A DNA stretch of 64,000 bases from positions 806,001-870,000 of the forward strand of contig NZ_VTWT01000001.1 of assembly GCF_008727925.1 (NCBI RefSeq). The letters are read 5' to 3'. This document shows positions 17,343 through 25,783 of this stretch, one piece after another. Each line of letters starts with the position of its first letter. Position 1 is the stretch's first letter. Source of the DNA: Adhaeribacter soli. GTDB lineage: Bacteria; Bacteroidota; Bacteroidia; Cytophagales; Hymenobacteraceae. Below the pieces are notes generated by a model, which was not told the DNA's origin, made no database searches, and worked only from the letters and a program-made list of their open reading frames with translations. Both the position numbers and the translations under genes were made by a program.

Positions 17343-17452
17343 TAAAATAATTTTTAGTCTTTGGCGGGGACCCTTTGGTTTTAAACCTGAAGGCTGAGCA
17401 CATGCATGAGATCCGCAAAGGGATTAATCAGGGTATAAAGAACAATTAACCC

Positions 17453-17550
17453 GTCATCCCGACGGCAGGAGAGATCTCATCCGGTTGGTAGTAGCTTCAT
17501 TCTGGCTTTACTACTTTATTCCGGAGATCTCTCCCTTCGGTCGAGATGAC
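17453..17550. repeat. inverted repeat of the GTCATCCCGA type
   Basis: The 27-bp arms 17453-17479 and 17524-17550 (GTCATCCCGACGG..AGAGATCTC and GAGATCTCTCCCTTCGGTCG..GATGAC) are near-perfect reverse complements around a 44-base centre. It occupies most of the noncoding gap between the efflux operon and the gene ending at 17676. This sequence type recurs in Bacteroidota intergenic regions from general knowledge. Confidence 0.75.
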
Positions 17551-17619
17551 CGTTTAAAACCGCTTAATTTACAGGATGAGTTAGTAAAAATTTATATTTT
17601 CGGAATATCAGCCTTAAAA

Positions 17620-17652
17620 AAGAAAACCCGGATTGCGGCAGCAGATCCGGGT
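17620..17652 (-). terminator. hairpin terminator
   Basis: ACCCGGAT at 17626-17633 pairs with ATCCGGGT at 17645-17652; on the minus strand a T-rich tract follows. It lies 24 bases downstream of the stop of the 17676-17918 gene. Confidence 0.7.
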
Positions 17653-17675
17653 CTCTGAAAAAGCTTATCTGGAGC

Positions 17676-17918
17676 TTAGTCCATTTCTTCTTCCACTTTC
17701 TTCGCTACAAAGATACTGGCAATAGCTACGCCGGCTACAATCAGGATCAGCTGGGTAGTGGATAATTTCTTGCTGGCTTTCATCAGCAGGTTGCCCGTAT
17801 CGGTGAGCAGGTCCGGAAGTACGTCGTGGTGGCCCTGCACTACGTGCAGGCTGTTCTGAAATACTCTGGAGATATCTTCCGGCTCTATTTTTGAAGAGTT
17901 TTGCATTCCTTTTTCCAT
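17676..17918 (-). CDS. hypothetical small membrane protein
   Basis: An 80-residue protein counted from the ATG at 17918 (MEKGMQNSSK); a longer frame to 17984 has a basic, low-complexity extension that is less likely coding. The N-terminal half is hydrophilic, and one transmembrane helix lies near the C-terminus (TTQLILIVAGVAIASIFVA), ending in an acidic tail KKVEEEMD. Family not recognised. It is followed by a terminator and lies about 110 bases downstream of another small gene on the same strand. Confidence 0.55.
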   Translation of the reverse strand: MEKGMQNSSKIEPEDISRVFQNSLHVVQGHHDVLPDLLTDTGNLLMKASKKLSTTQLILIVAGVAIASIFVAKKVEEEMD

Positions 17919-18027
17919 AGTTTTAAGCGTGAATTTTTTAGTATTTGGTTTGGGGCGCTGGTTTGCAGCAGTTTTTATACGCAACTTATTCGCCGGTGTT
18001 GTACTTAATTTCCGGCTTGAAAGCTTA

Positions 18028-18300
18028 TCACACCTGCTTGCCGCCGGCCTTGGTAACTGCTTCCGAGATCATGCCCAGTACTTTATCGGAGCTGAACATC
18101 ATACTGGCAGGGAAACTGACATTTACATTCTGGATGCTTAAGGTCTGGTTTGCTTCGTCGAAAGCGTAATCTGCCGAAACGCCTTTTTCGGAAACTTTAC
18201 CGGAAGTGCCCTGTAGGTTAATGCCGAAACCGGAAAGCTTGCTTTTTAAAGAGTTGTAAACTTCAGGCGAAACCCCTGAATACTGTGCGCTGTTAGCCAT
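18028..18300 (-). CDS. hypothetical small soluble protein
   Basis: A 90-residue protein (MANSAQYSGVSPEVYNSLKS...) with no signal peptide. It reads as a short helix followed by beta strands (GVSADYAFDEANQTLSIQNV) and a C-terminal helix ending KAGGKQV. Not recognised, although it has the look of a conserved small cytoplasmic protein. It probably shares a transcript with the 17676-17918 gene, as both are minus strand with no terminator between. Confidence 0.55.
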   Translation of the reverse strand: MANSAQYSGVSPEVYNSLKSKLSGFGINLQGTSGKVSEKGVSADYAFDEANQTLSIQNVNVSFPASMMFSSDKVLGMISEAVTKAGGKQV

Positions 18301-18379
18301 AAGGATATGTTTGTTATAAATTATTCATGTTAACGAAAGGTTGCTGCTGAGGTTATATGGCAGCCTTGAAAAAAAACCG

Positions 18380-19231
18380 TTAGAGCGGGATATGGTTGGC
18401 AAGTTTTACGGAAGCAAACTGATACGCAATTACTGCCGCCAGCCGGGCTGTCCGGTCGTCGATGTCGAATTCCGGGTTCAGTTCATAAATTCCCAGGGAA
18501 ACCACTTTCGGATTTTCGGCTGCCAGGCGTACCATTTCCACTACTTCCGAAGGCATAAATCCTTCCGGGGCGGGCGCTGAAACCCCAGGCGCAAAAGCAG
18601 CCTGCAGCGAATCCAGATCCAGGCTGATCACGATCCGGTCGGTACGTTCGCTCAGAAACTCCAGGGATTTCTTGAAACCGCTCACCACGTTGCCACGCAA
18701 GTCGTCGAACTTCACCAGCGAAACCTTATTTTCTTCCGCAAAAATGAACAACTCTTCGGCATTGGCATATTCCTGTATCCCGAATTCCACCAGATTTTCG
18801 CCTTCCAGTAAACCGGCATTCAGCGCCATATAAAAAGGCGAACCGCTGGTAATTACCGGGTTATCGGGCCGAAGATCGAGATGCACATCGATGTTGATGC
18901 AGCCGAGTTTTCCGCCTGAATCGGTAGCGTTCTGGTAAGCTTGCAGGTGCGGAAATACCAGATCATGGCCGCCGCCCACCACAATGGTAAAAAAGCTGCT
19001 TTCACGGGCATCGGTTATAAAAGCGGCTATTTCGCGATGGGTTTCTTCTATGCTTTGCTGAATGGCCACATCCCCCAGATCATGCAACTTTCCCTTCACA
19101 AGCGGATTGCCTTTCAGTTTCTCAAAAAACGTGCGAAAAGCAGCCGGTCCACCAGCCGCGCCGGTTCGGCCGTTCACATTCTTCACGCCGGTATCGTCGG
19201 GCAACCCGATCAGGCTCCAGTGTTTTTCCAT
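18380..19231 (-). CDS. arginase-family ureohydrolase (formimidoylglutamase-like)
   Basis: A 283-residue enzyme of the arginase/agmatinase/formimidoylglutamase fold, which hydrolyses a guanidino or formimino group at a two-manganese centre. Metal-ligand motifs are present: GGGHDLVF, INIDVHLD (DxHxD) and ISLDLDSL (the SxDxD motif, with Ser-Leu where arginase has Gly-Leu-Asp). The N-terminus (SLIGLPDDTGVKNVNGRTGA) is typical of the HutG-like branch. No other hut or arginine genes adjoin, so substrate is open. The ATG at 19231 is preceded within seven bases by a heptanucleotide tandem array at 19238-19296, which displaces any normal ribosome-binding site. Confidence 0.85.
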   Translation of the reverse strand: MEKHWSLIGLPDDTGVKNVNGRTGAAGGPAAFRTFFEKLKGNPLVKGKLHDLGDVAIQQSIEETHREIAAFITDARESSFFTIVVGGGHDLVFPHLQAYQNATDSGGKLGCINIDVHLDLRPDNPVITSGSPFYMALNAGLLEGENLVEFGIQEYANAEELFIFAEENKVSLVKFDDLRGNVVSGFKKSLEFLSERTDRIVISLDLDSLQAAFAPGVSAPAPEGFMPSEVVEMVRLAAENPKVVSLGIYELNPEFDIDDRTARLAAVIAYQFASVKLANHIPL

Positions 19232-19237
19232 AGTTTT

Positions 19238-19296
19238 CGTTGTTCGTTGTTCGTTGTTCGTTGTTCGTTGTTCGTTGTTCGTTGTTCGTTGTTCGT
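19238..19296. repeat. heptanucleotide tandem array (CGTTGTT)
   Basis: About 8.4 perfect copies of the 7-bp unit CGTTGTT fill 59 bases directly upstream of the arginase-family start codon. A related inverted tract (CGAACAACG, AACGAACAACG and similar) lies at 19442-19472 on the other side of the terminator, so the two can pair. Confidence 0.9.
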
Positions 19297-19345
19297 ACAG
19301 ATATTAACCGGTAAAGTTAAAGCAGTTTTTTAATTTTTGGGAAAG

Positions 19346-19384
19346 AAAAAAGCCGGCCCCGGAATTTCCGGGGTCGGCTTTTTA
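19346..19384. terminator. hairpin terminator of mtaB
   Basis: AAAAAAGCCGGCCCCGGAA pairs with TTCCGGGGTCGGCTTTTTT with a one-base offset. Strong stem with A and T runs on both sides. It is downstream of mtaB (3' end 19475, minus strand) and upstream of the arginase-family gene. Confidence 0.8.
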
Positions 19385-19441
19385 TCGTTGATAGTTAATT
19401 CAAGTTCGTTATTTGATAACCATTATCCATTACCTGAAATT

Positions 19442-19472
19442 CGAACAACGAAAAACGAACAACGAATAACGA
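19442..19472. repeat. inverted relative of the CGTTGTT array
   Basis: The tract is made of CGAACAACG/AACGAATAACG units, the reverse complement of the unit at 19238-19296 with some changes. It abuts the mtaB stop codon region. Confidence 0.6.
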
Positions 19473-19474
19473 TA

Positions 19475-20803
19475 TTAGTGCTTCAGAACTTCCAGCTCGG
19501 CTTCTTCCACTTCCATTAAGCCTTGGGCATTCAGGCCGGTGAGTTTTACCCGTTTAGTTTCGTTTACCAGAATAGGATCGTATTTAACCGCTACCCTGAT
19601 ATAGTTTTCAGTAAAGCCCTCCATCAGGCCGTTGGTAATATCCGCTTCGAAAAGCACGTTGGTTTCCATTCCGATGTGTTGCTCGTAGAAAAAGCGTTTT
19701 TTCTTTTCCGATAATATGCGAAGCATGTCAGCGCGACGGTTGCGTTCCTTTTGCGGCACCACGCCCGGCATGTTTTCGGCCAGGGTATTGTCGCGCTCCG
19801 AGTAGGGGAACACATGCAGGTAGCTGATGTCGAGTTCGTTCAGGAAATTATAGGTTTCTAAAAAGTCTGCTTCTGTTTCGCAGGGGAAACCTACGATCAC
19901 ATCCACACCAATGCAGCAGTGCGGCATCTGTGCTTTGATGCTGGCTACCCGGTCGGTATATACCTGCCGTAAATACCGGCGGCGCATAAGTTTCAGAATT
20001 TTATCGGACCCTGATTGCAATGGAATATGGAAGTGCGGCATGAACTTCTTTGAATTCGCTACCAATGAAATGATCTCATCCGTCAGCAAGTTTGGTTCAA
20101 TGGAAGAGATGCGGAAACGCTCGATACCTTCCACTTTTTCGTCCAGCGCTTTGGCTAGCTGGTAGAACGTTTCTACCCGGCCTTTGTCTTCCTGAATGCC
20201 AAAATCGCCCAGGTTTACGCCCGTAAGCACAATTTCTTTCACGCCCGATTCGGCAATTTCGTTGGCCGAACGCAAAATATTCTCCACGGTATCGGAGCGG
20301 CTTTTGCCGCGCGCTTGCGGAATGGTGCAGAAGGTGCAGGAATAATCACAGCCGTCCTGGACTTTTAAAAAGGTACGGGTCCGGTCGCCAAAAGAGTAAG
20401 AATTATGGAAGGTATTGGCAGTAGATACCGGACTGTGGAAGATCGCTGATTTATCTTTTTTCTCGAATGTTCCCAGCAAATCTACCAACTGGAATTTTTC
20501 GGCAGCGCCTAAAACTGCATCCACCCCCGGAATTTCAGAAATTTCCTGAGGTTTCAGCTGGGCATAGCAACCCACAATGGCCACGAAGGCATCCGGCGAA
20601 TGTTTCAGGGCTTCCTTTACCACTTTCCGACACTTCTTATCGGCATTGTCGGTAACCGAGCAGGTATTAATTATATAAATGTCGGCCGCTTCCTGAAAAT
20701 CTACCTTCTGAAATCCGCGTTCGGTAAAAAGGCGGGAAATGGTAGACGTTTCAGAAAAATTCAGCTTGCAGCCGAGGGTATAAAAAGCAACTTTTTTACT
20801 CAT
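19475..20803 (-). CDS. mtaB: tRNA t6A37 methylthiotransferase MtaB
   Basis: A 442-residue radical-SAM methylthiotransferase that converts t6A to ms2t6A at position 37 of tRNAs. The N-terminal UPF0004 domain carries the cluster cysteines (TLGCKLNFSET, INTCSVT, VGCYAQL). The radical-SAM motif is CDYSCTFC at about 151-158, followed by IPQARGKSRS. The C-terminal part ends in a TRAM-like segment (TKRVKLTGLNAQGLMEVEEA). Length and motifs fit MtaB rather than MiaB or RimO. An exact TAnnTTTG element at 20811-20818 lies just eight bases upstream of the ATG. Confidence 0.93.
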   Translation of the reverse strand: MSKKVAFYTLGCKLNFSETSTISRLFTERGFQKVDFQEAADIYIINTCSVTDNADKKCRKVVKEALKHSPDAFVAIVGCYAQLKPQEISEIPGVDAVLGAAEKFQLVDLLGTFEKKDKSAIFHSPVSTANTFHNSYSFGDRTRTFLKVQDGCDYSCTFCTIPQARGKSRSDTVENILRSANEIAESGVKEIVLTGVNLGDFGIQEDKGRVETFYQLAKALDEKVEGIERFRISSIEPNLLTDEIISLVANSKKFMPHFHIPLQSGSDKILKLMRRRYLRQVYTDRVASIKAQMPHCCIGVDVIVGFPCETEADFLETYNFLNELDISYLHVFPYSERDNTLAENMPGVVPQKERNRRADMLRILSEKKKRFFYEQHIGMETNVLFEADITNGLMEGFTENYIRVAVKYDPILVNETKRVKLTGLNAQGLMEVEEAELEVLKH

Positions 20804-20810
20804 AAGGCCG

Positions 20811-20818
20811 CAAAGTTA
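20811..20818 (-). promoter_or_regulatory. predicted promoter -7 element of mtaB
   Basis: The minus strand reads TAACTTTG, an exact TAnnTTTG. Its position predicts a transcript starting within a few bases of the mtaB ATG, again a nearly leaderless mRNA. No clear -33 box. Confidence 0.45.
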
Positions 20819-20895
20819 CGGAATTTATGGTTTAATTGCTTTATTGTTAACGGGTTGGTTTAGGGGAGTTTATGTTTTTAGGGGATGAATCTGCT

Positions 20896-21510
20896 CCTGA
20901 ACACGATTAAAGGATTTTATAGATGGACAAGCTTTCTTTTGAATTCAATGCCATCGGTTTTAGCGGACGTTTTCTGGATAAGCAAACAGTCTGCTATCCG
21001 TCAGCTAAAGCAGACGGCAATGAAGTTTAATCTTTGAAAAAGTTGGTCTTTTGAATATGAATTTCCTTCGCTGTACTTTAAATTTTATTGCAACGTAAAA
21101 CCAGGCTGAAGGATAGTTTTATAGTGAAATACCATAGCCGTCAGGCTAAGATGATTTATTGTGATTTTTGGCTGTAGAGACGTAATGCATTAAGTCTCCT
21201 TCGGGGTACAAACCATAGCGATTGATGCTAGAGCCAGCTACAGGGCGGGTTCCAGACCTTGCATATTTGCCACAATGCTGTGAAAGACGTAATGTATTAC
21301 GTCTCTACAGTGGGCAATTAACCTAACGGCTTTGGTGAAAATATGCAACAACGGCGAACGGAATAACCCGACAATTTAATCTATAGTAGTATTAGGGGAA
21401 TTTCCGTTTAGAATTTACCCCTTAAACTAAAAGCATACCTTTATCAAATTCAAAAGAATTCCATCCAGAGAAATCCTGTCCATCCTCATAATCCGTAAAA
21501 TCGTGTTCAG
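20896..21510. repeat. outer inverted pair CCTGAACACGATTAAAGGATT / AATCCGTAAAATCGTGTTCAG
   Basis: The arms at 20896-20928 and 21478-21510 are imperfect reverse complements, sharing GTCCATC, AATCC and ATCGTGTTCAG blocks. They enclose nearly the whole 715-base noncoding stretch between mtaB and the sulfatase gene. Related single arms occur at 28758-28786 and 63171-63203. No gene is seen inside; a second inverted pair (21172-21310) is nested in it. Confidence 0.6.
21172..21310. repeat. inverted repeat of the GTAGAGACGTAATGCATTA type
   Basis: The left arm 21172-21198 (CTGTAGAGACGTAATGCATT..) and right arm 21285-21310 (..AATGTATTACGTCTCTACAG) are reverse complements with a few changes. Each arm contains the smaller palindrome AATGCATT or TAATGTATTA. 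Noncoding. Confidence 0.75.
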
Positions 21511-21519
21511 AAATCCTGA

Positions 21520-23349
21520 TCACTTCTGCAAAAAATCCTCAAACGAAACCTGCATGTATGCTTTTCCTGTTTGCAGGTCCTTTTCCGAAACTTCGCCGCT
21601 TCGCATGATCTCTTTTTGGGATACGTTGTCAAAGCTGAAATTCCCTTTATCGGTCAGGTAGCCAAATCCGTCGTTGAACACATAAAAAGCGAAAGGCTTG
21701 GCCTGATCGTTAAAAAGGTCTTTTCCCCATTTAAAATCCTGGTTGGGCAGGTTCAGTTGTTTCAGAAGGGAATAGGCCAGGTCGGTTTGAGAAGCTACGG
21801 TAGAAATGGTTTTGCCGGTTTGGGCTAAGGCGCCGCCGGTTAAAATCAACGGTATCCGGAATTTACCTGGAGTATCCAGGCCTTCGTAATCCGGAAAGGT
21901 GTGACCGTGGTCTGCCACCAAAACCACCAGCGTATTCTGCCACCAGGGCTCTTTTTTGGCTGAACGGATAAAGTTGCCAATTGCCTGGTCGGTATAATAA
22001 AAGGAGTTCCGGAATTTGTTTACTTCATCCTCGCCCGGGAACTTCGTTTCCATAGGGACGTCGTAGGGCTCGTGGCTGCTTAAAGTGAAAACAGTGGAAA
22101 AGAAAGGCTGTTTTTCGGTTTTCAGGTCGGAAAACACCCGTTCGAGCAGCACGTGGTCGTGTACGCCCCATTTCGAATTATAGTCTTTGGCTGGGAAATC
22201 GGGTTTACTTACCAGGCGGTTATAGCCGGCCGTAAGCAGGTAGGATTTTATGTTGGCAAAAGCCAGTTCCCCGCCATAATAATAAGAAGTGGCATAGCCG
22301 GCCTTTTTCAGGGTCTTGCTTAAGTGCGGCAGCCTTTCGGCTTTACGGGGGATCTTTACAATAGAAGTGGTGGTCTGCACCGGGTAACCGCTTAGCAATG
22401 CTACCAAGCCTTTTTCGCTCCGGTCGCCGCTGGCGTAGAACTTATCGAACAAAATACCTTCCGAGACAAGCTTATCCAGCTCCGGCGTAATGCCTTTTTC
22501 CCCGCCTAAAGAGCCTACCAATTTTGCCGTATAGCTTTCCAGAATAATAAAGAGTACGTTCGGCTTTTGCGTTTTTAAGATATTTCCTGAAACGGGTGGA
22601 TACGTGTATAGCTCCTGTACCAGGTCCTGGGCTTCGTTTTCGGGTAAATATTGGTACGGATTGGTTTCTTTATCCTGGCGGTACAAAGAATATCCAACAT
22701 TCCACGGAACGTTTACGGCAGCATGGTTGGCATAGATTTTATCGGAAAAATAAACGTCGCTTTGGTTGATCGGGATCTGCTGCCAGCCGCCCCGGATCGG
22801 CAGAACCAGGATGATCAGCAAACAAAAACTCAACAGGTAATAGCCCGCTCGCGGATGATGGTTGCTTAGATCTGGTTTAAAAAACCGGAAATAAAGAAAT
22901 AAAGCCAAGCTTATCTGAGCCAGAAACAAAATGAAAAGCAAAAGCAGCGGCGCCGAAGCCGTGGAAGCCAACATTTCGGAAGGCGTGCTCAGGTACTGCA
23001 GCGGCGTGGCATCGAGGCGGAAACCCCAGATCGAATACAGTTGAAGATCGGCCGAAACCAGCAGCGTTACCAAAGAAGTAATAATGATCGCGTAGTAATT
23101 TACCAGTTTCCGGGTAATACGGGCCGGTATAGGTGGCGTGAATAACAGGTGCAGAAAGGGGATAACCGAAAAATAGGCTGCTGCCGAAAAATCTAAGCGT
23201 AACCCGTAGCCAAAAATTTTCAGGATATCGGATGCCTCTAGCTGGGAAGTTTTGGAATAATGAAAGCTTAAAAAAAAGGCCTTGCCAATAAATAAAAGGA
23301 GCAGCCAATATATAAACAGGAAAACCTGGTTAGGAACGTATTTTTTCAC
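21520..23349 (-). CDS. LTA synthase-like membrane sulfatase/phosphotransferase
   Basis: A 609-residue protein of the LtaS/OPGE superfamily. About five transmembrane helices occupy residues 8-180. An extracytoplasmic sulfatase-fold domain (about 260-590) follows, with KPNVLFIILESYTAKLVG (metal-binding Glu), a nucleophile region ASGDRSEKGLVALLSGYP, and VLVADHGHTFPDYEG (metal-binding Asp/His). Family members transfer phospho-groups such as glycerol-phosphate or phosphoethanolamine to glycans or lipids. The organism is Gram-negative, so the true acceptor is probably not lipoteichoic acid. Monocistronic and divergent from glnN across a region with a 29-bp perfect palindrome. Confidence 0.87.
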   Translation of the reverse strand: MKKYVPNQVFLFIYWLLLLFIGKAFFLSFHYSKTSQLEASDILKIFGYGLRLDFSAAAYFSVIPFLHLLFTPPIPARITRKLVNYYAIIITSLVTLLVSADLQLYSIWGFRLDATPLQYLSTPSEMLASTASAPLLLLFILFLAQISLALFLYFRFFKPDLSNHHPRAGYYLLSFCLLIILVLPIRGGWQQIPINQSDVYFSDKIYANHAAVNVPWNVGYSLYRQDKETNPYQYLPENEAQDLVQELYTYPPVSGNILKTQKPNVLFIILESYTAKLVGSLGGEKGITPELDKLVSEGILFDKFYASGDRSEKGLVALLSGYPVQTTTSIVKIPRKAERLPHLSKTLKKAGYATSYYYGGELAFANIKSYLLTAGYNRLVSKPDFPAKDYNSKWGVHDHVLLERVFSDLKTEKQPFFSTVFTLSSHEPYDVPMETKFPGEDEVNKFRNSFYYTDQAIGNFIRSAKKEPWWQNTLVVLVADHGHTFPDYEGLDTPGKFRIPLILTGGALAQTGKTISTVASQTDLAYSLLKQLNLPNQDFKWGKDLFNDQAKPFAFYVFNDGFGYLTDKGNFSFDNVSQKEIMRSGEVSEKDLQTGKAYMQVSFEDFLQK

Positions 23350-23450
23350 GCCCTAAAGATACGGTTTTGCTGCCAAATTCTGGAACTGTTCTAAATTTAT
23401 CCTGAAAACCTTAAAAGAGGTGACTAAAGCTTAAAACCAACAGTTTTACA

Positions 23451-23479
23451 AAATACCCCTTAAAATTTAAGGGGTATTT
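23451..23479. promoter_or_regulatory. 29-bp perfect palindrome, candidate operator
   Basis: AAATACCCCTTAAA, a central A, then TTTAAGGGGTATTT form a perfect 14+1+14 palindrome between the divergent sulfatase (start 23349) and glnN (start 23591). A partial second half-site, TTAATTTTTAAGGGGTCT, lies at 23511-23528, just upstream of the predicted glnN promoter. It could be an operator or a transcript hairpin. Confidence 0.5.
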
Positions 23480-23553
23480 CTGAGATTCTGAGTTTCTTTT
23501 CTGAAAGTGCCTTAATTTTTAAGGGGTCTTGCTGGATTTCTGTATTTTATCTT

Positions 23554-23561
23554 TACTTTTG
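23554..23561 (+). promoter_or_regulatory. predicted promoter -7 element of glnN
   Basis: TACTTTTG is an exact TAnnTTTG. A TTG at 23529-23531 is 22 bases upstream and may be the -33 element. Transcription would start near 23568, about 23 bases before the ATG. Confidence 0.55.
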
Positions 23562-23590
23562 ACGCATCAAAATTCATCTCTCCTAAAAAC

Positions 23591-25780
23591 ATGGCAATCC
23601 TCAGATTTAAAGCATTAGAAGTAGTTGGCCAGCGCCAGCGGAACGACCTAATTTTACCGACCCAGAAAGCGTCGGAATATTTTGGCATAAACGTATTCGG
23701 TACCGAAGCGATGCGTGCCACTTTATCGTCGGAGTATTTCAAGAAATTGCAGAACGCTATTAAAAACGGTACAAAAGTAGAACGCAACGTAGCCGACGCG
23801 GTGGCTTCGGCCATGCGTACCTGGGCCATGAGCAAAGGCGCCACGCACTATACGCACTGGTTTCAGCCCTTAACCGGACAAACTGCCGAGAAACACGATT
23901 CCTTTTTTGACCTTACCCTCGACGGCAAAGCCATTGAACATTTAAAAGGCAGCGCCCTCGTGCAGCAGGAACCCGATGCGTCTTCTTTCCCGAGCGGCGG
24001 TATCCGGAATACGTTCGAAGCGCGGGGCTATACCGCCTGGGACCCAACCTCACCGGCTTTTTTAATTGAGAACGGAGGTTCTAAAACGCTGTGTGTACCT
24101 ACCATTTTTGTGGCTTACACCGGCGAAGCGCTCGATTATAAAGCACCCTTATTAAAATCGCTTGATCTGGTAGAAAATGCCGCGCTGGAAGTTTGCCAGT
24201 TCTTCGATAAGAATGTAACCAAGGTGCAAACCACGCTCGGTATCGAACAGGAGTATTTTCTGGTAGACCGCGCCCTTTTCGATGCCCGTCCCGATCTTTT
24301 AATGACCGGAAGAACCCTATTCGGCCACACTTCAGCCAAAGGCCAGCAGCTGGAAGATCATTATTTTGGTTCTATCCCGCGCCGCGTGCATGCGTTTATG
24401 GTAGAATTCGAAATTGAGGCGCTGAAACTGGGTATTCCGTTAAGAACCCGTCACAACGAAGTTGCTCCGAATCAGTTTGAATGTGCGCCAACTTTTGAAG
24501 AAGCCAATTTAGCGGTAGATCACAACCAGCTGTTAATGGACCTGATGGACAAAGTTGCGCAACGGCATAATTTTAAAGTGTTGCTTCACGAAAAACCTTT
24601 TAAAGGCGTGAACGGAAGCGGTAAGCATAACAACTGGGCGCTTTCAACCAATACCGGCGTGAATTTATTTGCCCCGGGCCGCCGTCCAAAAGAAAACCTT
24701 CAGTTCCTGACGTTCTTTATTACCACTGTAAAAGCCGTCCACCGCTACGCCGACCTGCTGCGCGCCAGCATCGCATCGGCCAGCAACGACCACCGCTTGG
24801 GCGCCAACGAAGCGCCGCCGGCCATCATGTCGGTTTTCGTAGGTTCCCAGCTTTCGGAAGTACTAGATGAACTGGAACAGAATTCCACCGTTTCCCTCGA
24901 CAAAGGCGACAACATGTACATGAAACTGGGCATCGATAAGATCCCGGAAATTTTACTGGACAACACCGACCGGAACCGGACCTCTCCGTTTGCTTTTACG
25001 GGCAATAAATTCGAATTCCGGGCTGTAGGCTCTTCTGCCAATTCCTCTTCCGCCATGACGGTGCTGAATACCATTGTAGCCGACCAACTCATCGAATTCA
25101 AAAATGAAGTGAACGCGCTTATCGAGAACGGCAAGAAAAAAGAAGTTGCCATTATTGAAGTGTTGCGTAAGTACATTATCGAGTCGAAGGCGATCCGTTT
25201 CGAAGGCAACGGTTACTCCAAAGAGTGGGAAGAAGAAGCCTTGCGCCGCGGCTTATCGAACTTACGGACCACCCCGCAAGCCCTCGATGCTTTCATAACC
25301 TCTCATACCGAAGACCTTTTCCTCCGCAACGGCATATTTTCGAGCGTAGAATTGCATGCCCGCCACGAGATCTTACTGGAAGACTACGTGAAAAAAATCC
25401 AGATCGAAAGCCGCGTTATGGGCGACCTGGCCATGAATCACGTAATTCCAACGGCCCTGAAGTATCAGAATAAGCTAATCCAGAACGTGAAAGGCCTGAA
25501 AGAAATAGGCTTAGGCGAAGATTATTCCGGCACCACCATCGACATGATCAAGAAAATTTCAAACCACGTAACTACCATTAAAACCTCCGTGGACGAAATG
25601 ATCGAACGCCGCAAGAAAGCCAATAAAATAGAAGACATGCGCGAGCGCGCCCTGATGTATTGCAACGAAATCTCTACCTTATTCCAGACCATCCGCTACA
25701 GCGTAGACAAGCTGGAACTGATGGTGGACGACGAAGACTGGCCGCTGGTAAAATACCGCGAAATGCTATTCAGCCGGTAG
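23591..25780 (+). CDS. glnN: type III glutamine synthetase (GlnN)
   Basis: A 729-residue enzyme of the long GSIII type found in Bacteroidota and some cyanobacteria; it makes glutamine from glutamate, ammonia and ATP. Characteristic segments are KGATHYTHWFQPLTG, SALVQQEPDASSFPSGGIR, the catalytic EQEYFLVD, RTRHNEVAPNQFE, the GSGKHNNWAL loop and FRAVGSSANSS. The length and these motifs rule out the ~450-residue GSI type. It is a single-gene unit with a palindrome upstream and a bidirectional terminator downstream. No PII or amtB gene is adjacent. Nitrogen control is expected but only the palindrome at 23451-23479 hints at it. Confidence 0.96.
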   Translation: MAILRFKALEVVGQRQRNDLILPTQKASEYFGINVFGTEAMRATLSSEYFKKLQNAIKNGTKVERNVADAVASAMRTWAMSKGATHYTHWFQPLTGQTAEKHDSFFDLTLDGKAIEHLKGSALVQQEPDASSFPSGGIRNTFEARGYTAWDPTSPAFLIENGGSKTLCVPTIFVAYTGEALDYKAPLLKSLDLVENAALEVCQFFDKNVTKVQTTLGIEQEYFLVDRALFDARPDLLMTGRTLFGHTSAKGQQLEDHYFGSIPRRVHAFMVEFEIEALKLGIPLRTRHNEVAPNQFECAPTFEEANLAVDHNQLLMDLMDKVAQRHNFKVLLHEKPFKGVNGSGKHNNWALSTNTGVNLFAPGRRPKENLQFLTFFITTVKAVHRYADLLRASIASASNDHRLGANEAPPAIMSVFVGSQLSEVLDELEQNSTVSLDKGDNMYMKLGIDKIPEILLDNTDRNRTSPFAFTGNKFEFRAVGSSANSSSAMTVLNTIVADQLIEFKNEVNALIENGKKKEVAIIEVLRKYIIESKAIRFEGNGYSKEWEEEALRRGLSNLRTTPQALDAFITSHTEDLFLRNGIFSSVELHARHEILLEDYVKKIQIESRVMGDLAMNHVIPTALKYQNKLIQNVKGLKEIGLGEDYSGTTIDMIKKISNHVTTIKTSVDEMIERRKKANKIEDMRERALMYCNEISTLFQTIRYSVDKLELMVDDEDWPLVKYREMLFSR

Positions 25781-25783
25781 TTC

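Noticed and set aside
19238-19296. Possible CRISPR array
   Set aside because: The unit is seven bases with no spacers, so it is a simple tandem repeat.
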